The notes: generated by a model not told the origin, from the sequence alone. A stretch of DNA of 64,000 nt from an uncultured Bacteroides sp. (GCA_949296575.1 CASFPE010000019.1:1-64000); one strand, 5' to 3'; positions 8,828 through 18,123 are shown, counted from the stretch's first letter. Made by a program: numbers and translations.

Positions 8828-9922
8828 TCAGGATCTTTCATCCCAATCAATTTTCAATTGTACAGGATGCCGATGCACTTCGCTTCCGTCAACAGAAGGG
8901 TTAGAAACTGACAGCCCGATGAGCCGTATAGGGCGGTTCTCCTCTTGAGCCTCTTTCATCAATTGCTTAGCAACAGGAAGAATATCTTTCAAAGCGACCA
9001 GTTCATGAAAAACAGTCAGGCTGCGAGTCTTCTGTGTAAAATCGTCGAAACGCAATTTCAAAGTCAGCGTACTCCCCCTGAATCCTGAACGTTCAATGCG
9101 TCCCACCAGATCAGTAGCTACATGATAAAGTTCTATGACTACAGACGAAGGCAACGTAATGTCCCGTTCCAAAGTATGTTCACAACCCATAGACTTGCGC
9201 ACATGTACCGGTTCGACCGGGCGGTTGTCCACTCCCCTTGCGAAATCATAATACACATCACCGATTTTCCCAAAATGCCTGCGCAACATGTCACGGCTGC
9301 AATTCCGCAAGTCAGCACCATTATGCACCCCCATTTCATGCATTTTTTGTGCGGTCACTTTTCCTACGCCCCAAAACGCTTCCACCGGAAGTTGCGCGAT
9401 AAATTCCAACGCTTGGTCAGGATGAATGGTGCAAAGGCCGTCCGGCTTTCGGAAGTCGGATGCCACTTTCGCCAAAAATTTATTGTAAGACACGCCAGCC
9501 GAAGCCACCAAATGCAAATCCTCACGGATGCGCCGCTTTATCTCTTTCGCAATATCCACTGCCAAAGAAATGCCTTTTTTATTTTCTGTCACATCCAGAA
9601 AAGCCTCGTCCAATGCCAAAGGTTCCACCAAGTCCGTATATTCATGGAAAATTTCCCTTATCTGGAGAGACACTTCCTTGTAATGCGACATCCTTCCTGG
9701 CACAAAAATAAGTTGCGGGCATAGCCTCTTTGCGCGCAACGAAGGCATGGCCGACTTTACTCCATACCGGCGGGCTTCATAACTGGCAGCTGCCACTACG
9801 CTCCGTTTGTCAGCATGTCCCACAGCCAATGGCTTGCCCTTGTACTGTGGGTTGTCGCGCTGTTCCACTGAAGCATAAAAAGCATCCATATCTATGTGAA
9901 TAATCTTCCTGAACTTTTCCAT
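8828..9922 (-). CDS. dinB: DNA polymerase IV (Y-family)
   Basis: Error-prone translesion polymerase that extends past damaged or mismatched bases. The 364-residue protein has the catalytic motifs HIDMDAFYASVE near residue 10 and LDEAFLDVT near residue 105, helix-hairpin-helix contacts near 180-210 (GVGKVTAQKM) and a little-finger domain at the C-terminus. The start at 9922 (MEKFRKIIHID) is preceded by a good promoter box; the longer frame to 9973 runs through that promoter. No beta-clamp-binding QLxLF motif is obvious at the tail (the protein ends VQLKIDWDERS). Monocistronic; it sits directly upstream of the decayed locus. Confidence 0.95.
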   Translation of the reverse strand: MEKFRKIIHIDMDAFYASVEQRDNPQYKGKPLAVGHADKRSVVAAASYEARRYGVKSAMPSLRAKRLCPQLIFVPGRMSHYKEVSLQIREIFHEYTDLVEPLALDEAFLDVTENKKGISLAVDIAKEIKRRIREDLHLVASAGVSYNKFLAKVASDFRKPDGLCTIHPDQALEFIAQLPVEAFWGVGKVTAQKMHEMGVHNGADLRNCSRDMLRRHFGKIGDVYYDFARGVDNRPVEPVHVRKSMGCEHTLERDITLPSSVVIELYHVATDLVGRIERSGFRGSTLTLKLRFDDFTQKTRSLTVFHELVALKDILPVAKQLMKEAQEENRPIRLIGLSVSNPSVDGSEVHRHPVQLKIDWDERS

Positions 9923-9939
9923 CCTACAGCCCTTTGCTG

Positions 9940-9947
9940 CAAAGGTA
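9940..9947 (-). promoter_or_regulatory. -7 box (TACCTTTG) of dinB
   Basis: The reverse strand reads TACCTTTG 18 bases ahead of the dinB ATG, an exact TAnnTTTG match. It fixes the start at 9922. Confidence 0.65.
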
Positions 9948-10102
9948 AGCAAAAAAAGAGAAAACGCCTTCATCGGGCATCTCAGTTTGCCACCAGCTCA
10001 AAAACATGGAATTGGCAGCATGGATCGTACAAACTGAATGCCCGAACGCCAGCAGCCATACGGCAAATTAAGAAAACAAGTGCAAAAGGTTTGCAATTTT
10101 AA

Positions 10103-13100
10103 ATGCCTGTAACCAAAATATCCTGTATCTTTGTTCGTCCAACCATAAAAAAGGAAGTCATCAGGAAATTAGGAAGAATAGTGCGATGGATTCTTGGGGT
10201 AACCGTTTTCCTCTACCTGGGAATCATCATCTTGCTGGAATTGCCTGCCGTTCAGCAACGGCTCACTTCGTTGGCAACCCGCATGTTGAAAGACGTGCTT
10301 TGTACGGAATTGTCCATCGGGCGCATTTCTTTCGGGCTGTTCAACCGCGTCATTATTGACGACTTAACCGTCAACGACCGTTCCGGGAGAGAGATGCTCT
10401 CCGTGAGCCGGCTCTCTGCCAAAATGGAAATAACGGCATTATTGCAACAAAAAATCAGCATCAGCAGCGTGCAACTGTTCGGGTTCAACATTGCCGTCAC
10501 GCAAACAGACTTGCAATCCGACCCAAACATCCTGTTCGTTATAGAAGCATTCCGGCCCGAACACCCAAAGTTCAAGGTCGAAGACGTGCGCATCAATTCC
10601 ATCCTGATGCGGCGTGGAAAGATGTCCTACCATGTATTGTCAGAGCAGGAAACTCCTGGGCTATTCAATCCGCGCCATATTGAAATCAAGGATTTTATGG
10701 CCAACATCTCATTGAAAGCTTTAAATAAAGACTCGGTCAATGCCGCCATCAAGCGCATGAGCTTTCATGAGCATTCCGGATTTTCCTTGCAAAAACTGGC
10801 TACCAAACTGACAGCCAACAGCCGGCACATGTGCCTGGAAAACTTCATGCTCAACTTGCCCGGCACCTCTTTCCGCCTCGATACCGTGAAGGCCAGCTAT
10901 GATGGGATAGGCGCATTCAAGCATCCGATGGACAGCATACGTTTCAGCGGAAACATTCTTCCTTCACGCATCACGCCGGGCGATTTCGCATGCTTCACAT
11001 CTGCCTTGCGCCATTTTACAGACACTCTCAATTTGCATGCCTCATTCGCAGGCACCGGCAACCGCCTCCGTTGCACCCGCCTGGCATTCCATGCAGGAAA
11101 CAACATCCGGCTCAATGGATGGTTTGCATTCAACGGGCTTTCAAAAGGAACTTCCGCGCAAGTCAACGGGCAGATTTCAGAACTTGCCGTCCGGCAGGAA
11201 GGAAGCGAATACCTTTTCCGCAACCTGTTGGCAAAACCTGCCCCAAACATTGTGCAACGGGCAGGCAATATCAGTTTCAACGGCAACATCAACGGGCAGT
11301 TGAACCGCCTTTCCTTGTCTGGATTATTCCGCACCGAAGCAGGCAATGTCACGGCGAACTTGCGCCTTCAAACCGACAAAGCTGCCCGCTATGCCGCAGT
11401 ATCGGGAACAATAAGCACAGAAGCGCTCGACTTGGGATTGCTTTCCGGAAACCCTGGCCTTTTCGGGAAAGCATACGCCAATGCCAATGTGCAGATAGCC
11501 CAAAAAGGGGAACAGCCTCCCTATGCCGATGTAAACGGGCTGATTTCATCCATAGAAATCAAGCGATACAATTACACGAACATCCGCTTGGACGGCATTT
11601 ACCGGCAAAAAGGATTCGACGGGAAAATACAGTTGGACGACCCCAACGGCCATGTTTCGTTAGACGGCAATATCAACCTTTCCGGGGAAATCCCTGAATT
11701 CAACTTCAATGCCCGCTTAAGCAAAGCCAGGCTTTATGATTTGCACCTTGTACCCCGATACCCGGACATGGAAATGTCGTTGGCATTGAACGTCAACTTC
11801 AAAGGCAATTCGCCGGACAACATAATCGGCGATATCCGCATCGACAGCATCTTTTTCAAGGATACTGCAAACGAACTGCTGATAAACCATGTAGGCATTG
11901 CCGCCCGCCAGCAAAACAATGGCGAAAAGGTGCTGACTCTGGAATCGCCCTACGCCACAGCCACTGTGAAAGGACATTACCGTTACCACACCATCCCGGC
12001 CAGCATCATCAAAACGGTGGAACGTTACATCCCGTCTTTGCTAAGCCTGAACAAGGAAGTTGCTACCCCTGAAAACAATTTCTCGTTCGATGTGCATGTG
12101 TACAACACCGATGAACTGGCAAAAATGTTCAACTTGCCTTTCAGCATCTATTCACATGCCGTAGCGCAAGGCTATTTCAACGACATCGCGCAAAAGCTCC
12201 GCATCGAAAGCTATCTTCCCGCGTTCCGTTACGGAAACCGCCGTTTTGAGTCAGGGATGATATTGTGCGAGAATCCGGAAGACCGGTTCAAATGCCTTGC
12301 AAGAACCAGCATGAAGATGAAAAACAACTCCATCTTCAATATATCAGTGGACACCCGCGCCCACAACGACCAAATCGCCACTTTCATCAATTGGGGAAAC
12401 AACGCCGAAGCCACTTACAGCGGGCAATTCAAGGCATCGGCGCTATTGGCCAAAGACGGGCGGGCCAAACCGGGCATCAAGGCAGAAGTCCGCATACTTC
12501 CCACGCACATCATCCTGAATGATTCCATCTGGGACATCCACCCTTCGCGCATCGCCGTCGATTCCGGGTTGGTGTACATCGACAATTTCCTATTCCGGCA
12601 CAAAGACCAATACATCAAAATCCACGGAAATTTGACCGACCGCCCTTCGGATACCGTAAAAGTGCAGCTGAACGACATCAACATCGGCTATGTTTTCGAC
12701 ATCGTGCGCCTGAAAGACGTCAGCTTCAACGGGATGGCCACCGGGACAGCCACGGCCAGCCACGTGTTCCACAACCCGTCGCTCCATGCCGGCTTGCGCA
12801 TCCGTGAGTTCAAATTCAACAATGGCCTGATGGGCGACATGGAAGTCACCGGGCAGTGGGACAAAAACAAAGAAGGCATTTACATCGATGCACGGGCGCA
12901 AGAGCCGGGCATCTCCCGGACACGGGTGGCAGGATACATTTACCCGGAAAAGAAAGGACTGGAACTCCATATCGATGCAGACAGCACGAACCTCCATTTC
13001 CTGCAATACTACATGCGCAACATCGCTTCTGACGTACACGGACGGATGAACGGGCGCGCCCGTTTCTTCGGAGGATTCAAGTCGCTAATGCTGGAAGGCG

Positions 13101-14668
13101 ATGTTTATGCCGACGCTTCCATGAAATTCGATGTCCTTAATGCCGTGTTCAACGTCAAGGACTCTATCCACTTGCGCCCGTCGGAAATACGGTTCGACAG
13201 CTGTGCCATATCCGATCCAGAAGGCCACAGCGGAAGGCTCAATGGCTACCTCCGCCACCAACATTTCAAGGATTTGAGCTACCGTTTCCTTATCGACATC
13301 AACAACATGCTGGTGTTCAACACGAAAGAGAGCCCTGAAACGCCATTCTATGGCACTCTGTACGGCACAGGCAATGCCATGCTCAACGGCAGCAAAGCCG
13401 GTTTGAATGTGGATGCCGCCGTTACGACCAATGCCAACAGCAGTTTCACCTACATGCTCAAACCCGCAGTGTCTGCCACCAACAGCCAATTCGTCACCTT
13501 TGTCGACAAAACACCCCGGCGAGAGGTTTACGATTCTGCCTTTGTTGCCGGGAGCTATCTCGACAATGAAGAAGAAACCATTGAGGAAGCTCCTGTCGAC
13601 ATCCGCTTGAACTTGCTGGTGGACGCAACCCCCGACGGCACCATGAAAATCATCATGGATCCCATAGCAGGCGATTACATCAGCGGGAAAGGGAACGGCA
13701 ACATCCGCGTGGAATTCTTCAACAAAGGCGACGTGAAAATGTTCGGCAGTTACAACATCGACCAAGGCATCTACAAGTTCAGCCTGCAAGAAGTCATCCG
13801 CAAGGACTTCCTCATCAAGTCAGGCAGCAGCATCGACTTCAACGGCAGCCCTTTGGATGCCAACCTCAACATCCAAGCATCTTACACGGTCAACTCCGCA
13901 TCGCTGAGCGACTTGGGCATCGGCGAAACATTTTCGCAGAACAACGTGAAAGTGAACTGCCTCATGAACATTACGGGCAACCTGACGCAGCCCAATGTGG
14001 GCTTCGACATTGAACTGCCCAACGTCAGCGAAGAAGAAAGGGAAATCGTGCGCAGCGCCATCAGCACCGACGAAGAAATGAACATGCAGATGCTGTATTT
14101 GTTGGGAGTGGGCAAATTCTATACCTACGACTACGGCAACAATACCGGGCAATCGTCCAATGCCATGAGTTCCATGCTGTCATCCACCCTGTCCGGGCAA
14201 CTCAACAACATGTTGTCGCAAGCCCTCGACTTGCAAAACTGGAATTTCGGGACAACGCTCAGCACCGGCGAAGAAGGGTGGACCGACGTGGAAGTCGAAG
14301 GAATGCTTTCCGCGCAGTTGCTGGACAACCGCCTGCTCATCAACGGGAATTTCGGCTACCGCGACAACCCGATGGCCAACACGAACTTCATCGGCGACTT
14401 CGACGTGGAATGGTTGCTCACGAAATCCGGCGAAATACGCTTGAAAGCCTACAACAAAACCAACGACCGTTATTACACCAAAACCACGCTGACCACGCAA
14501 GGTGTCGGCATTGCCTACAAAAAGGATTTCAATGCCTGGCGCGACATCATCTCATGGAAAAGGAAAATAGACCGCCGGCGCAGGAAAGCGCAGGCCGACT
14601 CCATCGCGCGCATGCCCCACGATGAAGGAATCCCAACAGGAACAAGCAAGAAGGGTGCGCCCGATTGA
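10103..14668 (+). CDS. TamB-like translocation/assembly protein (DUF490)
   Basis: Very large (up to 1521 residues) envelope protein of the TamB/YdbH AsmA-like group, thought to bridge inner and outer membrane and move lipids or help outer-membrane protein assembly. One N-terminal transmembrane helix (about 28-48, ILGVTVFLYLGIIILL) is followed by a long run of beta-strand repeats. The C-terminal TamB domain (about 1150-1480) includes GNGNIRVEFFNKGDVKMFG and a DFDVEWLLTKSGEIRLKAYN segment. The first ATG is at 10103, but a promoter-like box at 10126 and the basic KKEVIRKLGRIVRW run suggest the real start may be later (GTG at 10181). No tamA neighbour is seen. Confidence 0.88.
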   Translation: MPVTKISCIFVRPTIKKEVIRKLGRIVRWILGVTVFLYLGIIILLELPAVQQRLTSLATRMLKDVLCTELSIGRISFGLFNRVIIDDLTVNDRSGREMLSVSRLSAKMEITALLQQKISISSVQLFGFNIAVTQTDLQSDPNILFVIEAFRPEHPKFKVEDVRINSILMRRGKMSYHVLSEQETPGLFNPRHIEIKDFMANISLKALNKDSVNAAIKRMSFHEHSGFSLQKLATKLTANSRHMCLENFMLNLPGTSFRLDTVKASYDGIGAFKHPMDSIRFSGNILPSRITPGDFACFTSALRHFTDTLNLHASFAGTGNRLRCTRLAFHAGNNIRLNGWFAFNGLSKGTSAQVNGQISELAVRQEGSEYLFRNLLAKPAPNIVQRAGNISFNGNINGQLNRLSLSGLFRTEAGNVTANLRLQTDKAARYAAVSGTISTEALDLGLLSGNPGLFGKAYANANVQIAQKGEQPPYADVNGLISSIEIKRYNYTNIRLDGIYRQKGFDGKIQLDDPNGHVSLDGNINLSGEIPEFNFNARLSKARLYDLHLVPRYPDMEMSLALNVNFKGNSPDNIIGDIRIDSIFFKDTANELLINHVGIAARQQNNGEKVLTLESPYATATVKGHYRYHTIPASIIKTVERYIPSLLSLNKEVATPENNFSFDVHVYNTDELAKMFNLPFSIYSHAVAQGYFNDIAQKLRIESYLPAFRYGNRRFESGMILCENPEDRFKCLARTSMKMKNNSIFNISVDTRAHNDQIATFINWGNNAEATYSGQFKASALLAKDGRAKPGIKAEVRILPTHIILNDSIWDIHPSRIAVDSGLVYIDNFLFRHKDQYIKIHGNLTDRPSDTVKVQLNDINIGYVFDIVRLKDVSFNGMATGTATASHVFHNPSLHAGLRIREFKFNNGLMGDMEVTGQWDKNKEGIYIDARAQEPGISRTRVAGYIYPEKKGLELHIDADSTNLHFLQYYMRNIASDVHGRMNGRARFFGGFKSLMLEGDVYADASMKFDVLNAVFNVKDSIHLRPSEIRFDSCAISDPEGHSGRLNGYLRHQHFKDLSYRFLIDINNMLVFNTKESPETPFYGTLYGTGNAMLNGSKAGLNVDAAVTTNANSSFTYMLKPAVSATNSQFVTFVDKTPRREVYDSAFVAGSYLDNEEETIEEAPVDIRLNLLVDATPDGTMKIIMDPIAGDYISGKGNGNIRVEFFNKGDVKMFGSYNIDQGIYKFSLQEVIRKDFLIKSGSSIDFNGSPLDANLNIQASYTVNSASLSDLGIGETFSQNNVKVNCLMNITGNLTQPNVGFDIELPNVSEEEREIVRSAISTDEEMNMQMLYLLGVGKFYTYDYGNNTGQSSNAMSSMLSSTLSGQLNNMLSQALDLQNWNFGTTLSTGEEGWTDVEVEGMLSAQLLDNRLLINGNFGYRDNPMANTNFIGDFDVEWLLTKSGEIRLKAYNKTNDRYYTKTTLTTQGVGIAYKKDFNAWRDIISWKRKIDRRRRKAQADSIARMPHDEGIPTGTSKKGAPD
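10126..10133 (+). promoter_or_regulatory. -7-like box (TATCTTTG) at the 5' end of the TamB-like gene
   Basis: Exact TAnnTTTG match, but it lies 24 bases inside the longest reading frame. If it is the real promoter, translation must begin after about 10140, for example at the in-frame GTG at 10181. No clear -33 box is present. Confidence 0.4.
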
Positions 14669-14812
14669 CCTCGAAAAAGCCGCACAGGAACCCATCTTCG
14701 TCCGGGCATCCTCTGCCCCCTCAATGCCGCCCTTGCATGCTTTTCTGATATTCAAATAACAACAAATGAACTTAAATCCGTGCTTGAGGTACTTCTATCC
14801 GTTGTCCGGGTA

Positions 14813-14843
14813 TTGGACAATATCAATGAAGTGCTTACTTTTG
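14813..14843 (+). promoter_or_regulatory. Bacteroides-type promoter of the DUF362 gene
   Basis: TTG at 14813-14815, a 20-base spacer and TACTTTTG at 14836-14843 form a complete Bacteroides promoter. Transcription would begin near 14850, leaving 14859 or 14868 as usable ATG starts and excluding 14766. Confidence 0.65.
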
Positions 14844-14867
14844 CACCGAAATAAAAAAATGCCAATC

Positions 14868-15926
14868 ATGAAACGTACAGCAATTACAGCCATAGCAAGC
14901 CTGCTTGCTTTGGGGGCAACTGTCATGGCGCAGCCGCCCGTGCCGGGAAAAGACGGGAACAAATACGTGCCTTATGGAGAACGCACCGGCAATGAATCCA
15001 TTGTTTATTTCACTCGCGACTTGAGCGCGGAAGGGCTCATCAAGGCTTACGAGCAAGTAAACGCCCATATCGAAGGAAAAACCGGCGTGAAACTGCACAC
15101 CGGAGAACAGCACGGCCCCAACATCATTCCGCATGAATGGGTGAAAGCCTTGATGCAAAAAGACCTTCCCGATGCCAGCATCGTGGAAACCAATACTTAT
15201 TACCAAGGCGACCGCTATACCACCGAGCAGCACCGGAAGACGCTGGAGGTGAATGGCTGGACGTTCTGCCCGGTGGACATCATGGACGAGGAAGACACGT
15301 TGGCCATTCCTGTCACAGGAGGAAAATGGTTCAAGGAAATGTCCGTGGGCAGCCATCTGGCCGGCTATGACTCGTTTGTGGTGCTGACCCACTTCAAAGG
15401 GCATTCGCAAGGCGGTTTCGGAGGAAGCAACAAGAACATCGGCATCGGATGCGCCGACGGACGCATCGGAAAAGCGTGGATACACACCACTCCGGGGCAA
15501 GACAACCCATGGGACATCCGCAAAGAAGAATTCATGGAGCGCATGACGGAATCCACCAAAGCAGTCATCGACCACTTCGGGCAACACATCACCTACGTGA
15601 ATGTGATGCGCAACATGTCTGTTTCCTGCGACTGCGAAGGTGTGAATGCCGCCCCGGTAGTGACACCGAATGCCGGCATCCTTTCGTCGACCGACATTCT
15701 GGCGCTCGACCAAGCCTGCGTGGATTTGATATATGCCATGACAGAAGCTGAGCATCATGACTTGGTGGAACGCATCGAAACCCGGCACGGCTTGCGGCAA
15801 CTGTCCTACATGAAGGAATTAGGCATGGGCAACGACCGCTACATCCTGATTGATTTGGACAACGGCGGCAAGCGCATCACCGCCGCCGAAGCGGTGAAAG
15901 GACTCAAACCCTTTGTGCAAGAATGA
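14868..15926 (+). CDS. Exported DUF362-domain protein
   Basis: 352 residues with a clear signal peptide (basic MKRT, hydrophobic core, cleavage after VMA), so it acts in the periplasm or outside the inner membrane. The rest matches the DUF362 family, annotated as uncharacterised Fe-S-centre proteins. Seen: a glycine-rich loop GHSQGGFGGSNKNIGIGC near residue 180, conserved histidines, and a paired-cysteine segment SVSCDCEGV near 250. There is no typical four-cysteine ferredoxin motif, so any metal centre would use scattered cysteines. Function unknown. Start 14868 was chosen because the signal peptide begins there; 14859 (MPIMK) is possible. Confidence 0.8.
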   Translation: MKRTAITAIASLLALGATVMAQPPVPGKDGNKYVPYGERTGNESIVYFTRDLSAEGLIKAYEQVNAHIEGKTGVKLHTGEQHGPNIIPHEWVKALMQKDLPDASIVETNTYYQGDRYTTEQHRKTLEVNGWTFCPVDIMDEEDTLAIPVTGGKWFKEMSVGSHLAGYDSFVVLTHFKGHSQGGFGGSNKNIGIGCADGRIGKAWIHTTPGQDNPWDIRKEEFMERMTESTKAVIDHFGQHITYVNVMRNMSVSCDCEGVNAAPVVTPNAGILSSTDILALDQACVDLIYAMTEAEHHDLVERIETRHGLRQLSYMKELGMGNDRYILIDLDNGGKRITAAEAVKGLKPFVQE

Positions 15927-15937
15927 CTTGCACAAAG
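15911..15937 (+). other. Perfect 11-bp hairpin spanning the DUF362 stop codon
   Basis: CTTTGTGCAAG (15911-15921) and CTTGCACAAAG (15927-15937) are exact inverted repeats around a five-base loop containing most of the stop codon. No T-run follows, so it is not a standard intrinsic terminator; it could protect the mRNA 3' end. Confidence 0.5.
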
Positions 15938-16059
15938 AGAGAAGTTGCCGGGATGCAAAGCTGCGGCACGCAAAGTTTTTTAAACATCTTGGAAATGCTT
16001 GCCAAGCAAGCTTGGAGATGCTAATCGTTTAACTCGTTTATTGGAGACAAAGACAAATC

Positions 16060-16908
16060 ATGCAACTTATCAGCAACAAGGAATTTGGGGGCGAACGCCC
16101 CTTGTTTGCCTCGCACGACCTCCATTTGGACAACGTGTCCATACTTGCCGGAGAGTCTGCCATCAAGGAATGCAGCAACATTATAGCTACGAATTGCCGT
16201 TTTGAAGGGAACTACCCTTTTTGGCATGTGCATGACTTCACCATCCGCAACTGTTATTTTGCCGTGGGCGGCCGTTCCGCACTTTGGTATTCCGACCACC
16301 TGAAAATGGCGGACACGGTCGTCGACGCGCCCAAGATGTTCCGCGAGATGAGTGACATAGAGATTGAAAATGTTGAAATGAACGATGCGGACGAGGTGTT
16401 CTGGAGATGCAACCGCATCCGGGCCAAGAACCTCGCGCTGCATGGCGGCACTTACCCGTTCATGTTCAGCAACGACATTTATGTGGACGGATTGGAGAGC
16501 GACAGCAAATACGTTTTCCAGTACGCCAGGAACGTAGAAATACATCATGCGAAGATAACGACCAAGGATGCCTTCTGGGAAGTAGAGAATGTGGCCATCT
16601 ATGATTCCGAGCTGAACGGGGAATACCTCGGCTGGCACTCGAGGAACCTGCGCTTGGTGAACTGCCACATTGCGGGCGAACAGCCCCTTTGTTATGCGCA
16701 CGGCCTGGTTTTGGAGAATTGCACGTTTGATGCCGCCTGCGACCGTGCGTTTGAATATTCCGTACTGGATGCCGACATAAAAGGCAGCATCACCAACATC
16801 AAGAATCCGATGTCCGGGAAAATAGTGGCAGATGCCATCGGTTCTGTCACGCTGGATGAGAACATCAAGGCGCCTGCCGATTGCATCATCCAGGAACGCG
16901 GCAGATGA
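16060..16908 (+). CDS. DUF3737 family protein
   Basis: 282 residues, no signal peptide or membrane segment. Matches the DUF3737 family, whose members consist of short repeated strand units; here repeats of the kind [IV]xNCxF and DxxxExVE recur every 20-25 residues (TNCRFEGNYPFW, IRNCYFAVGGRSALW, LVNCHIAGEQPL, LENCTFDAAC), the signature of a right-handed beta-helix. Members are often called hydrogenase in automated annotation without support. Starts at 16060 (MQLISNKEFGGERPLF), the family's usual N-terminus. No functional neighbour. Confidence 0.8.
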   Translation: MQLISNKEFGGERPLFASHDLHLDNVSILAGESAIKECSNIIATNCRFEGNYPFWHVHDFTIRNCYFAVGGRSALWYSDHLKMADTVVDAPKMFREMSDIEIENVEMNDADEVFWRCNRIRAKNLALHGGTYPFMFSNDIYVDGLESDSKYVFQYARNVEIHHAKITTKDAFWEVENVAIYDSELNGEYLGWHSRNLRLVNCHIAGEQPLCYAHGLVLENCTFDAACDRAFEYSVLDADIKGSITNIKNPMSGKIVADAIGSVTLDENIKAPADCIIQERGR

Positions 16909-16973
16909 CAAGCCGTGCAAAGGCGCCCCGCCCCCCCTATGAAGTCCCGGATTTTCCGGGAAAAGTTGAATGG

Positions 16974-17008
16974 TTTTTCCTGTAAAATTTGAAATTTTAC
17001 AGGAAAAA
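16974..17008. repeat. Perfect 17-bp inverted repeat, 1-nt centre
   Basis: Arms 16974-16990 and 16992-17008 are exact reverse complements (TTTTTCCTGTAAAATTT and its complement). It may act as a bidirectional terminator or a cruciform. Confidence 0.85.
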
Positions 17009-17038
17009 TTTTGTGCGCTCCACAGAAAGATTTCCAGC

Positions 17039-17099
17039 ACGATTAATAATCGTCCGGCATGACGATTAATAATCGTACACGTGTACGATTATTAATCGT
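17039..17099. repeat. Three copies of the palindromic 15-mer ACGATTAATAATCGT
   Basis: Copies lie at 17039-17053 and 17062-17076 (direct) and 17085-17099 (inverted). Each is itself a 7-1-7 palindrome. The second and third copies together form a perfect 38-base palindrome (17062-17099) centred on ACACGTGT. Confidence 0.85.
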
Positions 17100-17150
17100 G
17101 CAAGAAAAAGTTCATAGAAGATTTTCAAAAACCTTTCAATGATTTTACGA

Positions 17151-17188
17151 AAACGTTCCAATGATTTTGCTGAATCATTGGAACGTTT
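17151..17188. repeat. 16-bp perfect inverted repeat, 6-nt loop
   Basis: Arms 17151-17166 (AAACGTTCCAATGATT) and 17173-17188 are exact reverse complements around TTGCTG. The word CAATGATTTT also occurs just upstream at about 17137. Confidence 0.85.
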
Positions 17189-17223
17189 CCGGAGGCATCC
17201 GCCAGCCATTCACCCGACGGCAC

Positions 17224-17257
17224 AAAAAAAGCCCCGGCAAGCTTTGCCTGCCGGGGC
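17224..17257 (-). terminator. Intrinsic terminator of the thioredoxin-fold gene
   Basis: On the minus strand a GC-rich hairpin (17231-17257, GCCCCGGCA-type stem, TTT-containing loop, one mismatch) is followed by a seven-T run at 17230-17224. It lies 44-77 bases beyond the stop of the gene at 17301. Confidence 0.85.
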
Positions 17258-17300
17258 CTTGTTGCATTCGTCCATTCCTTTTTATAGAAGTTTCCCTCCC

Positions 17301-17783
17301 TTAATTGAAATAGGAGGAAAGTTCGGATGCCGACACGTTTTTGGCCACAATCACCCCGTCGGCATCCAGCAGGTAATTGGCAAAACCTTTTTCCAGTTCA
17401 TACAGTTCGTACACGGAAGAAGCGGGCTTCTCCCAATAACAGTCCGCAAAGCAGAGCCGGTCCTCGCGCACCGTCTCGCGGAATATCGAACGATAGTCGT
17501 CGAACGACACGGAGACCATCCGCACTTCTTCCGGCAAACCCGGCAACACATTGTTCAACTGCGCGTTGTGGAGCCGGGAAGGGGCATCGTAGCTTGCCCA
17601 GAAACTGAGCAGCACATACCCGCCTTTGCAGGAGTCCAACGCAAACGGGCGGCCATCGGCCATGCTGAAATCCGGGGCCATGTCCCCTACCCTTAGCCCG
17701 ACCGCCTGCTTGTCTCTTTTCACAAATGATGTCAATGAACTAATAAATAATACAACAAAGATCCATTTTATTACATGCTTCAT
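17301..17783 (-). CDS. Exported thioredoxin-fold protein lacking the CXXC
   Basis: 160 residues with an N-terminal hydrophobic signal or anchor (about 5-20). The middle matches the TlpA/AhpC-like thioredoxin fold: VGDMAPDF, then VLLSFWASYDAPSR where redox-active members have FWASWCGPCR. Both cysteines are replaced (Asp66 and Ser69), so thiol-disulfide exchange by the usual mechanism is not possible. The C-terminal half keeps the fold (LLDADGVIVAKN). Probably periplasmic with a binding or structural role. A -7 box at 17908-17915 would give a leader of about 120 bases. Automated pipelines may label it TlpA reductase; the missing cysteines argue against that. Confidence 0.8.
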   Translation of the reverse strand: MKHVIKWIFVVLFISSLTSFVKRDKQAVGLRVGDMAPDFSMADGRPFALDSCKGGYVLLSFWASYDAPSRLHNAQLNNVLPGLPEEVRMVSVSFDDYRSIFRETVREDRLCFADCYWEKPASSVYELYELEKGFANYLLDADGVIVAKNVSASELSSYFN

Positions 17784-18123
17784 GTAACTTGGTTTTGGTG
17801 AATACTATCCGGGGCTGCCTCCATGCAGCCGTTTCCACCCGGAACTTTCTTTACGCCTTTCCGCCATTTTGTTGGCTGTCAAAGGCATGTTATCCTGAAA
17901 CGTGCGGCAAAGTTACGGCCTTTCCGCCCATACTTCCAAATAAATCCAAGGAAAAAGCACTTTTGATGCCCCAAATTTTATGTTCTTTAGCATAAAAACG
18001 GCCTGTTTTGCGCCCTGAAGGGGTAAACGGCTCTCCCCTTGCAAGGGCGGAAGCCACAGGGAAAACAAGCTGCGCAGGCAGTAATATTTCAAGAAAACCG
18101 CGTGCAAATTGCACGACAAAGCC
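17784..18123. other. Spacer between two minus-strand genes
   Basis: 340 bases. Contains the -7 box at 17908-17915 for the thioredoxin-fold gene and a small AT hairpin (TTTTATG 17976-17982 / CATAAAA 17991-17997). No coding region is recognised. Confidence 0.6.
17908..17915 (-). promoter_or_regulatory. -7 box (TAACTTTG) for the thioredoxin-fold gene
   Basis: Exact TAnnTTTG on the minus strand, 125 bases ahead of the ATG at 17783, implying an untranslated leader of about 115-120 bases. Confidence 0.5.

Larger units (their letters stand above)
16909..17300. other. Gene-free spacer with a cluster of palindromes
   Basis: 392 bases without a gene between DUF3737 and the thioredoxin-fold gene. It contains perfect palindromes at 16974-17008, 17039-17053, 17062-17099 and 17151-17188, described separately, and ends in the terminator of the minus-strand gene. 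Confidence 0.8.

Noticed and set aside
14835..15800. 321-residue minus-strand frame over the DUF362 gene
   Set aside because: Shadow of the DUF362 gene, which has a signal peptide, promoter and family match.
16021..17040. 339-residue minus-strand frame over the DUF3737 gene
   Set aside because: It runs through palindromic spacer DNA and mirrors the repeat pattern of DUF3737 on the other strand.
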